Assembly (NCBI RefSeq): GCF_900089605.1
Contig: NZ_LT594324.1
Coordinates: 3,348,001-3,412,000 of the forward strand
Reading direction: 5' to 3'
Length of the DNA: 64,000 nucleotides
Origin: Micromonospora narathiwatensis
Lineage (GTDB): Bacteria > Actinomycetota > Actinomycetes > Mycobacteriales > Micromonosporaceae
Shown: piece after piece, positions 53,006-60,252 of the stretch
Layout of the letters: each line of letters starts with the position of its first letter
Position numbering within the stretch: the first letter of the stretch is position 1
Made by a program: the position numbers and the translations under genes
The notes under the pieces: generated by a model
Database searches by the model: none
What the model saw: the letters and a program-made list of their open reading frames with translations, nothing else
What the model was told of the DNA's origin: nothing

Positions 53006-53040
53006 GCGAGCGGAGCGAGCGCAGCGGAGCACCCCGGTGA
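53002..53040 (+). repeat. 36-bp repeat element forming a 12-codon bridging ORF
   Basis: GTGAGCGAGCGGAGCGAGC begins at 53002. It overlaps the stop of the previous gene (GTGA), reads 12 codons (V-S-E-R-S-E-R-S-G-A-P-R) and ends in another GTGA overlap with the PH-domain gene at 53037. A box TACGCT at 52990-52995, six bases before the GTG, could also make it leaderless. It is related to the tandem repeat at 47491. Confidence 0.55.
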
Positions 53041-53564
53041 ACGGTGACGACCTCGTCGGCCCCCCGCCGGCCCCGCCCAGCCCCCTGGAGCCCTGGCCGG
53101 CCACCGTGCGGTGGCAGCCGATCTCCCGCGACCTGATCTGGGTGGAGCTGATCCGGCTCGGCATCCTGCTCGCCGTGGTGCTGTTGGTGCTCGCTGTGGC
53201 GTGGGCCGTCACCGGTCACTGGCTGCTGGGCGCCGCCCTCGGCGTGGTGCTGCTGCTCGCCGCCTGGCGCACCGTCACCATCGTCCGCGCCGTGCACGCC
53301 TGGGGATACGCCGAACGCGCGGACGACCTGCTGGTCCGGCACGGGCTGCTGGTACGGCGGTTGTCCATCGTGCCGTACTCGCGGATGCAGTTCGTCGACG
53401 TCACCGCGGGACCGCTGGAGCGCGCGTTCGACCTGGCCACCGTGCAGTTGCACACAGCCGCGGCGGCGAGCGACGCCCGGGTCCCCGGCCTGCGGCCGGC
53501 GGAGGCGTCCCGGCTGCGGGACCGGTTGACCGCGCTGGGCGAGGACCGGGCGGAGGGGTTGTGA
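53037..53564 (+). CDS. Bacterial PH-domain (YdbS-like) membrane protein
   Basis: 175-residue protein with a Pro-rich start, two adjacent membrane spans (~37-57 and ~63-80) and a bacterial PH domain (bPH_2) from ~90 to 165 marked by RHGLLVRRLSIVPYSRMQFVD and ATVQLHTAA. These proteins have unknown functions in the membrane. The GTG overlaps the micro-ORF stop, and the TGA overlaps the GTG of the next, longer PH-domain gene, so the two form a coupled pair as in YdbS/YdbT. Confidence 0.88.
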   Translation: MNGDDLVGPPPAPPSPLEPWPATVRWQPISRDLIWVELIRLGILLAVVLLVLAVAWAVTGHWLLGAALGVVLLLAAWRTVTIVRAVHAWGYAERADDLLVRHGLLVRRLSIVPYSRMQFVDVTAGPLERAFDLATVQLHTAAAASDARVPGLRPAEASRLRDRLTALGEDRAEGL

Positions 53565-55114
53565 GCCACGGCCCGGCCGACCCGGGACCCGGCGCCCCAC
53601 CGCCGTACCCGGGCGGCGACGACCGGCCCCCGCCGCCGTCGTGGCCGCCGGCGCCAGGAGGTTCCGGCCCCGCCCCGACGGCGACCGGCCAGCCCGGCCC
53701 GTTCCCGCCCGGTACCGGGCACCCCGAGCCTTTCCCACCCGGTCCCGGTCCGTGGCCGGCGTACGGGCCGGGTCCCGGCTGGTCCGCGTATCCGGCGCCG
53801 CCGGCAGCGGGCGGGGAGGAACCTCGGCAACGGCTGCACCCGCTCAGCCCGGCGCTGCACGGCGCCAAATCACTGGTCGTGGTGATCGCCGGCCTCTCCT
53901 GGTCGACGCTGTCCCGGGTCGGGTTCGGCTGGTTCGCCGCGCTGGTCACCGTCTTCGTCCTCGCCGCCACCGTGCTGGCCGTGGTCAGCTGGTGGAACAC
54001 CGGCTACCACCTGGTGGGCCGGGAGCTGCGGGTGCACGAGGGGCTGATCTGGCGGCGTACCCGGGCGATCCCGCTGGAGCGGCTGCAGGCGGTGGAGGTG
54101 GTCCGGCCCCTGCTGGCGCAGCTCACCGGGCTGGCCGAGCTGCGCCTGGAGGTGGTCGGCGGGGGCAAGACCGAGGCGCCGCTGGCGTACCTGAGCGTGG
54201 CCGAGGCCACCGCGCTGCGCCAGCGGTTGCTCGCGGTGGCCGGCCCCGCCCGCGAGGCCGGCCCGCCCGCCGCCGGCGAGCCGCCCGCGCCCGCCCCGGC
54301 CGGGCGCCGGCTGCACACCGTACGCAACGCGGACCTGCTGGTCAGCCAGCTGCTCACCCCGCAGGCGTTCCTGCTCCCGTTCGGCGTGGCCTTCGTGGCG
54401 ACACAGTTCCTCTCCGAAGGGTCCTGGTCGTTCATCGCGGTCGCCAGCACGCTGACCGCGATGGCCGGCGTGCTGCTGCAACCGGTCCGCCGGGTGCTCG
54501 ACGACTGGAATTTCCGGCTCGACCGGGACGCCGACACGCTGCGGGTGCACAACGGCCTGCTGGAGACCCGGGTGCAGACCGTGCCGCTGCACCGGGTGCA
54601 GACCGTCGGCGTCACCTGGCCACTGCTCTGGCGGATGAAGGGCTGGCTGCGGCTGCGGCTGGAGGTGGCCGGCTACTCGGCCGCCGAGCCGGACGACCGC
54701 AACCGGCCGGACCGGCTGCTGCCGGTCGGCGACACGCAGGCCGGCGAGCTGATCGTCGCGGAGGTGCTGCCCGGCGTACGACTGGACGCGCTGCCTGCCA
54801 CGGCACCGCCCCCGCGGGCACGCTGGCTGCGCCCGCTGACCCGTACGGCGGTCGGCGCCGGCCTCGACGAGCGGGTCTTCGTCGCCCGCTCCGGGCTGCT
54901 GACCCGCCGGCTCACGCTGGTGCCGTACGCCCGGATCCAGAGCGTGCGGGTCACCCAGGGCCTGGCGCAGCGGTGGCTGCGGCTGGCCACGGTGCACGCG
55001 GACACCGCCGGCGGGTCGGGCGCCGCCGCGCCCGACCGCGACCTCGCCGAGGCGTGGCGGCTGGCGGCGGAGCTGATCGAGCGGGCGCACGACGCCCGGC
55101 GCCGGCGGGGCTGA
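53561..55114 (+). CDS. Multi-PH-domain (YdbT-like) membrane protein
   Basis: 517-residue partner of the preceding gene. A ~95-residue Pro/Gly-rich disordered start is followed by two membrane spans, a first PH domain (GLIWRRTRAIPLERLQAVEV), a second pair of spans (~270-320), a second PH domain (GLLETRVQTVPLHRVQTVGV) and a third (GLLTRRLTLVPYARIQSVRV) to the end. The three PH copies share the pattern G-L-(I/L)-x-R-R-x3-(I/V/L)-(P)-(L/Y)-x-R-(L/V/I)-Q. GTGA overlap with the shorter protein indicates a complex. Role unknown. Confidence 0.9.
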   Translation: MSHGPADPGPGAPPPYPGGDDRPPPPSWPPAPGGSGPAPTATGQPGPFPPGTGHPEPFPPGPGPWPAYGPGPGWSAYPAPPAAGGEEPRQRLHPLSPALHGAKSLVVVIAGLSWSTLSRVGFGWFAALVTVFVLAATVLAVVSWWNTGYHLVGRELRVHEGLIWRRTRAIPLERLQAVEVVRPLLAQLTGLAELRLEVVGGGKTEAPLAYLSVAEATALRQRLLAVAGPAREAGPPAAGEPPAPAPAGRRLHTVRNADLLVSQLLTPQAFLLPFGVAFVATQFLSEGSWSFIAVASTLTAMAGVLLQPVRRVLDDWNFRLDRDADTLRVHNGLLETRVQTVPLHRVQTVGVTWPLLWRMKGWLRLRLEVAGYSAAEPDDRNRPDRLLPVGDTQAGELIVAEVLPGVRLDALPATAPPPRARWLRPLTRTAVGAGLDERVFVARSGLLTRRLTLVPYARIQSVRVTQGLAQRWLRLATVHADTAGGSGAAAPDRDLAEAWRLAAELIERAHDARRRRG

Positions 55115-55154
55115 CCCCGCGGTCAGCGCCCCGCGCCGGGCGAGTGCGGCGTGG

Positions 55155-56222
55155 TCAGCGCTCGGCCGGCACCGCGTCGACCGTGGTCGGAACCTCCACC
55201 GGGCTGCCCGGCTCGGCCGGGTCCGGAACCTCCGGCGCCTGCCGCTCCCCGGCGGACGCCACCGCCGCGCGCCGGGCCCGCCAGGCCGCCCACCAGCGCT
55301 CGACCAGGCCGACGACCAGGAAGGTCAGCCCGACGTACGCCCAGCCGACCAGCACGTCGATCACGTAGTGCTCGCCGCTGTAGACCAGGGTGAAGGTCAT
55401 CGCCAGCGGGTACGCCAGCAGCAGCGGCCACCAGCGCTTCCGCAGCGAGCGCAGGAAGAAGAGCACCACGAACAGGGCGAACGCGGTGTGCAGCGAGGGC
55501 ATCGCGGCGACCGGGTTGGAGGCGAACTGCCCGGCGTTGAGCAGGTTGCCCGCGCCGTGCATGCCGACTTCCTTCCAGCCCCGGGTGGAGATGCGAGCGA
55601 CGTCGGTGAGCAGGCCGTTCTGCGCGGCCCACCACGGCGGGGCGGCCGGGTAGAGGAAGTAGGTGGCCAGCCCGGCCGCGCAGAGGAAGCCCCAGCGCCG
55701 CATGTACGCCGCCCAGCGCGACCGGTCGCGCATCCAGAGCACCGCCGCGGCGGCCAGCGTCGCCACGAAGTGCGAGAAGTAGACCCAGCTGACCAGCACG
55801 TCCCACCAGTGCACCTCGGGCCGGTAGAGGTGCTGCTGGAGCCAGATCGTGGGCACCTCACCGCCGGTGGCCCAGCCCACCAGGAACCGGTCGGCGACGA
55901 TCAGCTCCATGGCGTGCGGCGTCGCGCCGTTGGCGGCGAACCCACGGGAGATGGTGTACCCGACCAGCAGCAGCACCACGGGGATCCAGTCCCGGGCGAA
56001 TCGCAGGTGGCTGCGCCACGGCCGGTCGGAGTGCCAGGCGACGGTGGCCGCCCAGATCCAGACGAAGGCGTACGCCGGGTCGGTGGGCAGGCCGATGCCG
56101 AGCCAGGCGGCCACGAAGGCGACCGCCCAGATCGTCATCGCCACCACCCGACGGCGTCCACCGTCGGGGGCGGCGGGGGCACCGGTCGGGGCGGGGGGCT
56201 GGGGGTCTGTCACGACGGCCAT
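55155..56222 (-). CDS. PAP2-family membrane phosphatase
   Basis: 355-residue integral membrane protein of the PAP2/inositol-phosphotransferase group. Seven or so hydrophobic segments are present. The active-site parts are NPVAAMPSLHTAFAL (the S-x-H motif) and YSGEHYVIDVLVGW (H-x3-D). It should remove or transfer a lipid phosphate at the outer face of the membrane. ATG at 56222 is preceded by TAACCT about eight bases upstream, suggesting little or no leader. It converges with the PH-domain gene and diverges from the thioesterase gene. Confidence 0.88.
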   Translation of the reverse strand: MAVVTDPQPPAPTGAPAAPDGGRRRVVAMTIWAVAFVAAWLGIGLPTDPAYAFVWIWAATVAWHSDRPWRSHLRFARDWIPVVLLLVGYTISRGFAANGATPHAMELIVADRFLVGWATGGEVPTIWLQQHLYRPEVHWWDVLVSWVYFSHFVATLAAAAVLWMRDRSRWAAYMRRWGFLCAAGLATYFLYPAAPPWWAAQNGLLTDVARISTRGWKEVGMHGAGNLLNAGQFASNPVAAMPSLHTAFALFVVLFFLRSLRKRWWPLLLAYPLAMTFTLVYSGEHYVIDVLVGWAYVGLTFLVVGLVERWWAAWRARRAAVASAGERQAPEVPDPAEPGSPVEVPTTVDAVPAER

Positions 56223-56320
56223 CGGGGTCAAGGTTAACGGCGCACCACGCATCGACGGACGCCGACCACCCGTCGGGGGCCCGCGGCCCGCCGGACCGGG
56301 CGGCCCGGCCCGGGCTCGTC

Positions 56321-56326
56321 TAGGCT
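56321..56326 (+). promoter_or_regulatory. -10 box TAGGCT of a leaderless promoter
   Basis: TAGGCT, six bases, then the ATG at 56333. Confidence 0.6.
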
Positions 56327-56332
56327 CGGAGC

Positions 56333-56740
56333 ATGCAGGAACAGCCGGAGCAGCCGCCCTTCGCGCCGGGCCTGATCGCCCGGGTCGAGCTGACCGTCAC
56401 CGACGCCGACACCGCGCAGGCGGTGGGCTCCGGTGACGTGCCGGTGCTCGGCACGCCGCGGGTGCTCGCCCTGGCCGAGGCGGCGACCGTGGCGGCCACC
56501 GCGGCCCGGATGCCAGCCGGGTCGACGACCGTCGGCGTCCGGGTCGAGCTGGAGCACCGCGCCGCCACGCCGGTCGGGCGGACGGTGACCGCCGAGGCCC
56601 GGCTCGCCAAGGTCGACGGCCGGCGGCTGCTGTTCGAGGTGACCGTCACCGACGGCGACGAGATCGTCGCCGAGGGCCGGGTCGAACGCGTGCTGGTCGA
56701 CCGGCAGCGCTTCGTCGAGCGCGCGTCGCGGGCCTCATGA
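56333..56740 (+). CDS. Hotdog-fold thioesterase (FlK-like)
   Basis: 135-residue protein with a hotdog fold, resembling fluoroacetyl-CoA thioesterase FlK. The region GSGDVPVLGTPRVLALAEAA forms the central helix with its Glu (residues ~32-51), followed by TTVGVRVELEHRAATPVGR and a long strand LLFEVTVTDGDEIVAEG. The substrate is probably an acyl-CoA; fluoroacetate handling is not implied. It is leaderless and its stop overlaps the next gene (ATGA), so it is co-translated with an MBL hydrolase. Confidence 0.86.
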   Translation: MQEQPEQPPFAPGLIARVELTVTDADTAQAVGSGDVPVLGTPRVLALAEAATVAATAARMPAGSTTVGVRVELEHRAATPVGRTVTAEARLAKVDGRRLLFEVTVTDGDEIVAEGRVERVLVDRQRFVERASRAS

Positions 56741-57567
56741 CCGCCCGGTTCGTCGAGGTCGCCGACCGCGTCCACGTGCTGCGCGAGCCGCTGCTGCACG
56801 TCAACGTGACCCTGGTGGTGGGCGAGGGCGCGGCGCTGCTGGTGGACACCCTCTCGACCGCCGCGCAGGCCCGGGAGCTGGCCGAGGCCGCCCGGACGGT
56901 CACCCCGCACCCGTGGACCGTCGTCAACACCCACCACCACTTCGACCACTGCTTCGGCAACGTCACCCTGGCCGCCGACCCGCCCCGCCCGGTGTACGCA
57001 CACGAGCTGGCCGCCGTCGCGCTGCGCGACCACCCGGACGAGCTGCGCCGGGCGGCGTACGAGGAGATGCGCGACGAGCAGCCGGCGCTGGCCGCCGAGC
57101 TGGCCCGGACCGAGCTGCTGGCCCCGACGCACGCGGTACGCGTCGAGACCGTGCTCGACGTCGGTGGCCGACGGGTGGTGCTGCGCCATCCCGGCCACGG
57201 GCACACCGACGCCGATCTCGTGGTGCACGTGCCGGACGCGGACGTGCTGGTCGCCGGCGACCTGGTGGAGCAGAGCGGGCCACCGGCGTTCGAGGAGTCG
57301 TACCCGATCCAGTGGCCGGACGCGCTGGCCGACCTGCTCCGCCTCACCACGCCCGACACGGTGGTGGTGCCGGGGCACGGCACGCCGGTCGACGTGGACT
57401 TCGTCCGCGACCAGCACGCCAAGCTGGCCCGGCAGGCCTGGCTGATCCGGGCCGGCCACACCGGCAACGCGCCCCCGGAGCGGGTGGCCGCCGAGTCGCC
57501 CTTCGGCGCCCGGCCCGGCCTGATCGCCGCCCGCCGCGGCTACGCCGAACTCGACGGCACCGCCTAA
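56737..57567 (+). CDS. Metallo-beta-lactamase fold hydrolase
   Basis: 276-residue zinc hydrolase. Motif THHHFDH supplies His66, His68, Asp70 and His71; a further His lies in HPGHGHTDADL, Asp in VLVAGDLVE and the last His in VVPGHGTPVD. Members act as glyoxalase II-like thioesterases, lactonases or similar; the linked hotdog thioesterase would fit an acyl-thioester substrate. There is no signal peptide. The ATG overlaps the thioesterase stop. Confidence 0.9.
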   Translation: MTARFVEVADRVHVLREPLLHVNVTLVVGEGAALLVDTLSTAAQARELAEAARTVTPHPWTVVNTHHHFDHCFGNVTLAADPPRPVYAHELAAVALRDHPDELRRAAYEEMRDEQPALAAELARTELLAPTHAVRVETVLDVGGRRVVLRHPGHGHTDADLVVHVPDADVLVAGDLVEQSGPPAFEESYPIQWPDALADLLRLTTPDTVVVPGHGTPVDVDFVRDQHAKLARQAWLIRAGHTGNAPPERVAAESPFGARPGLIAARRGYAELDGTA

Positions 57568-57569
57568 CC

Positions 57570-57743
57570 CCCAGCCCCCTCCCTCCCTCTCCCGCCCTCT
57601 CCCTCCCTCCCTCCCTCCCTCCCCGTCGATCATGGACTTGTGGTCGCCAGCTTGTCCGGAATCGCGCCTTTCACACCCGCCATAACTCCATGATCGACGG
57701 AGGGGTGGGTGGGGAGGGTGGTGGGGTGGGTGGGTGGGGTGGG
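57570..57743. repeat. Large inverted-repeat element with pyrimidine and G-tract flanks
   Basis: Core arms CCGTCGATCATGGA (57623-57636) and TCCATGATCGACGG (57687-57700) are perfect reverse complements and extend imperfectly to 21 bp, around a ~36-50-base loop. On the left is a C-rich tract of CCCT repeats (57575-57622); on the right a G-rich tract (57701-57743) that could pair with it and also fits a G-quadruplex pattern. It fills the space between convergent MBL and kinase genes. I recall similar GATCATGGA hairpins scattered in Micromonospora genomes. Confidence 0.7.
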
Positions 57744-58676
57744 TCAGGAGGGGAAGCGGGTGGAGAGGGCGGCGCGGGTGGGCATCGAGGTGGCGCCGCC
57801 GGGGGACTCGCACACCAGGCCGCCGACGCGTAGGGCGAAGGCGACCCGGTCGTGCCAGCCGACCGGGTCCACCGGTTCGCCGGAGGCGAGCAGCTCGGCG
57901 ATGAGCGCGCCCATCACCGAGTCCCCGGCGCCGGTCGCGTCCACCGCGGCGACCTTCGGGGCGGGCACGCGTACCACGTCGTCGGCGGCCGCCACCAGGG
58001 CGCCGTCCGCGCCGAGGGTGACCACCACGGTCCCCGCGCCCAGCTCGCGCAGGTACGCGGCGACCCCCTCCACCGGCTCGCCGGGATAGAGCACGGCCGC
58101 GTCGGCGGTGCTCAACTTCACCAGGTGGGCGCTCGCGGCGAACTCCGCGACCACCTCGCGCAGCGCGGCCAGGGCGCCGGGCCCGTCCAGCAGCCGGGTA
58201 CGCACGTTCGGGTCGAACACCCGCAGCGCCCCGGCGATGGACCAGGCTCGCCGGGCGGCGGCCAGCACCGGTGGGTCGAGCAGCACGATCGACCCGCAGT
58301 AGAGCACCTGCGCGCCCTCGATCAGGGACACGCTCAGGTCCTCGGCGGTGAGCAGGGCGTACGACCGGGGTTCGCCGTAGAAGCGGAAGTCCGGTTCGGG
58401 GCCGGCGAAGGTGGCCACCGCCAACGCGGTCGGGGCCGGTACGGTGACCGCCCCGGCCAGCCCGACGCCCGCCTCGGCCAGGAACGCCCGGATCCGCTCC
58501 GCGAGCGCGTCGTCGCCCAGCGACCCGACGAACTGCACGTCGCCGCCGAGCCGGGCCACCGCCACGGCCACGTTGAGCGGTCCCCCGCCGATCGCCTGTC
58601 GGTAGACGGGCTGCCCGTCGTACTCGGCGTCGAGCAGGTCGACCAGCGCCTCGCCGAGCACCACCGCGTACCCCAT
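57744..58676 (-). CDS. PfkB family carbohydrate kinase
   Basis: 310-residue ribokinase-type sugar kinase. It starts YAVVLGEALVDLLDAEYDG, has GGGPLNVAVAVARLG for sugar binding, and the C-terminal signature AVDATGAGDSVMGALIAEL with the catalytic Asp. It resembles fructokinases (GEALVD and GGGPLN). GGAGGGAG sits before the ATG. No sugar transporter or hydrolase gene adjoins it, so substrate remains open. Confidence 0.9.
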   Translation of the reverse strand: MGYAVVLGEALVDLLDAEYDGQPVYRQAIGGGPLNVAVAVARLGGDVQFVGSLGDDALAERIRAFLAEAGVGLAGAVTVPAPTALAVATFAGPEPDFRFYGEPRSYALLTAEDLSVSLIEGAQVLYCGSIVLLDPPVLAAARRAWSIAGALRVFDPNVRTRLLDGPGALAALREVVAEFAASAHLVKLSTADAAVLYPGEPVEGVAAYLRELGAGTVVVTLGADGALVAAADDVVRVPAPKVAAVDATGAGDSVMGALIAELLASGEPVDPVGWHDRVAFALRVGGLVCESPGGATSMPTRAALSTRFPS

Positions 58677-59032
58677 CCTGGCTCCCTCCGTTCGTGGTAC
58701 CCCGATCCTGACGCATCCCGGGGGCGCGGCGCGCGGGGACGACCCGGACGCCGCGCAACGAGACCAACGTCATCGACGTACGACTATTGCGTGGACCACG
58801 GTGACGTGATGGGATGGCGTCTGCCGGAGTGGTGCGGGGGCTGCCGCGCCGCCGGCCGCCGGGTCGAGCCGACGCGAGGGCACACCGGTCCGTGGCACGG
58901 ACCGCAGATGGTGCGCGCCCAGTCGGCCCCGGCCGCACTCCGACCGCCGGGCGTGGCACCGCGATCGTCGCATCCGCTCGTCGCAGCGGGGCGGACCGGT
59001 GCGGATCCCGCCCCGCGAGTCAGGAGAAACTC
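58677..59032. other. 356-bp non-coding stretch upstream of the LPMO gene
   Basis: No gene is supported. A frame open on the plus strand from 58814 runs into the LPMO gene, but its translation is low-complexity and has no ribosome site. The region must hold the divergent promoters of the kinase and LPMO. I see no CebR-type palindrome (TGGGAGCGCTCCCA) and no DasR site. AGGAG for the LPMO lies at 59022-59026. Confidence 0.6.
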
Positions 59033-60175
59033 GTGCACCGATCCCGTATGGCCGCGTTGCTCACCGCGGCCGCCACCACCCTGGCCGCGGGCGTCTTCGC
59101 CCTGGTCACCAACTCCGGCCCAGCCGCCGCCCACGGCGCGGCGATGACGCCGGGCGCCCGGACCTACCTGTGCTGGAAGGACGGTCTCACCCAGACCGGT
59201 GAGATCAAGCCCAACAACCCCGCCTGTTCGGCAGCGGTCGCGCAGAGCGGGACGAACTCGCTCTACAACTGGTTCAGCGTGCTGCGCTCCGACGCCGGCG
59301 GCCGGACCGTCGGCTTCATCCCCGACGGCCAGCTGTGCAGCGGTGGCAACCCGGGCTTCAGCGGGTACGACCTGGCCCGCAACGACTGGCCGATCACCCA
59401 CCTGACCGCCGGGCGAGCCATGGAGTTCCGCTACAGCAACTGGGCCCACCACCCGGGCACCTTCTACTTCTACGTCACCAAGAACACCTGGAGCCCGACC
59501 CGGGCGCTGGCCTGGAGCGACCTGGAGGACCAGCCGTTCCTGACGGTGACCAACCCGCCGCAGCGCGGCTCGGTGGGCACCGCCGACGGGCACTACTACT
59601 TCAACGGCACCCTGCCGACGAACAAGAGCGGCCGGCACATCATCTACTCCCGCTGGGTCCGTTCGGACAGCCAGGAGAACTTCTTCGGCTGCTCCGACGT
59701 GACCTTCGACGGCGGCAACGGCGAGGTGACCGGGATCGGTTCGGGCGGCACCACGCCGCCGACGACCGCCCCGCCGACCACCACCCCGCCGACCACCACG
59801 CCGCCGACGACCGCCCCGCCGACGACCAGGCCGCCGACCACCGCGCCGCCGACGACCATGCCGCCGGGCAACGGCAGCTGCATGGCGGTCTACGCGCTGA
59901 CCAACTCCTGGCAGGGCGGCTTCCAGGCCGAGGTCACGATCATGAACCACAGCTCCCAGACGTACAGCGGCTGGACGGCGAACTGGACCTTGCCCAGCGG
60001 CCAGAGCATCAGCCAGCTGTGGAACGGCAACCTGAGCACGAGCGGGTCGTCGGTGACGGTCACCAACGTCTCGTACAACGGCACGATCGCGCCGGAGGGC
60101 ACCACCACGTTCGGCTTCCTGGCCAGTTCCTCGGGCACGAACAGCCTGCCGACGGTCACCTGCACCGGCCGGTGA
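59033..60175 (+). CDS. Secreted AA10 lytic polysaccharide monooxygenase with CBM2
   Basis: 380-residue copper enzyme that oxidatively cleaves crystalline chitin or cellulose outside the cell. Signal peptide residues 1-33 end in AAA, so mature His34 (HGAAMTPGARTYLCW) forms the copper brace with a second His in WAHHPGTFYFYVTK (His139 or His140). The AA10 domain runs to ~235, a Pro/Thr linker of PPTT units to ~279, and a CBM2 cellulose/chitin-binding module to the end (two Cys near 283 and 377). GTG at 59033 has AGGAG six bases upstream. Chitin use would fit the NgcEFG-like importer; cellulose is equally possible from CBM2. Confidence 0.92.
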   Translation: MHRSRMAALLTAAATTLAAGVFALVTNSGPAAAHGAAMTPGARTYLCWKDGLTQTGEIKPNNPACSAAVAQSGTNSLYNWFSVLRSDAGGRTVGFIPDGQLCSGGNPGFSGYDLARNDWPITHLTAGRAMEFRYSNWAHHPGTFYFYVTKNTWSPTRALAWSDLEDQPFLTVTNPPQRGSVGTADGHYYFNGTLPTNKSGRHIIYSRWVRSDSQENFFGCSDVTFDGGNGEVTGIGSGGTTPPTTAPPTTTPPTTTPPTTAPPTTRPPTTAPPTTMPPGNGSCMAVYALTNSWQGGFQAEVTIMNHSSQTYSGWTANWTLPSGQSISQLWNGNLSTSGSSVTVTNVSYNGTIAPEGTTTFGFLASSSGTNSLPTVTCTGR

Positions 60176-60188
60176 CCCGACGCGCGCA

Positions 60189-60246
60189 GTGAAGCGGGCC
60201 CCACGGTGAAGCGGGCCCCCGGTACGACCGGGGGCCCGCTTTCACT
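60189..60246. terminator. Bidirectional terminator with duplicated 5' arm
   Basis: AAGCGGGCCCCCGGT (60209-60223) and ACCGGGGGCCCGCTT (60227-60241) form a perfect 15-bp stem with a 3-base loop between convergent LPMO and asnB genes; GTG and TTCAC extend it with one bulge. The left arm is preceded by a partial copy, GTGAAGCGGGCCCC (60190-60203). Confidence 0.8.
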
Positions 60247-60252
60247 CTCGGA

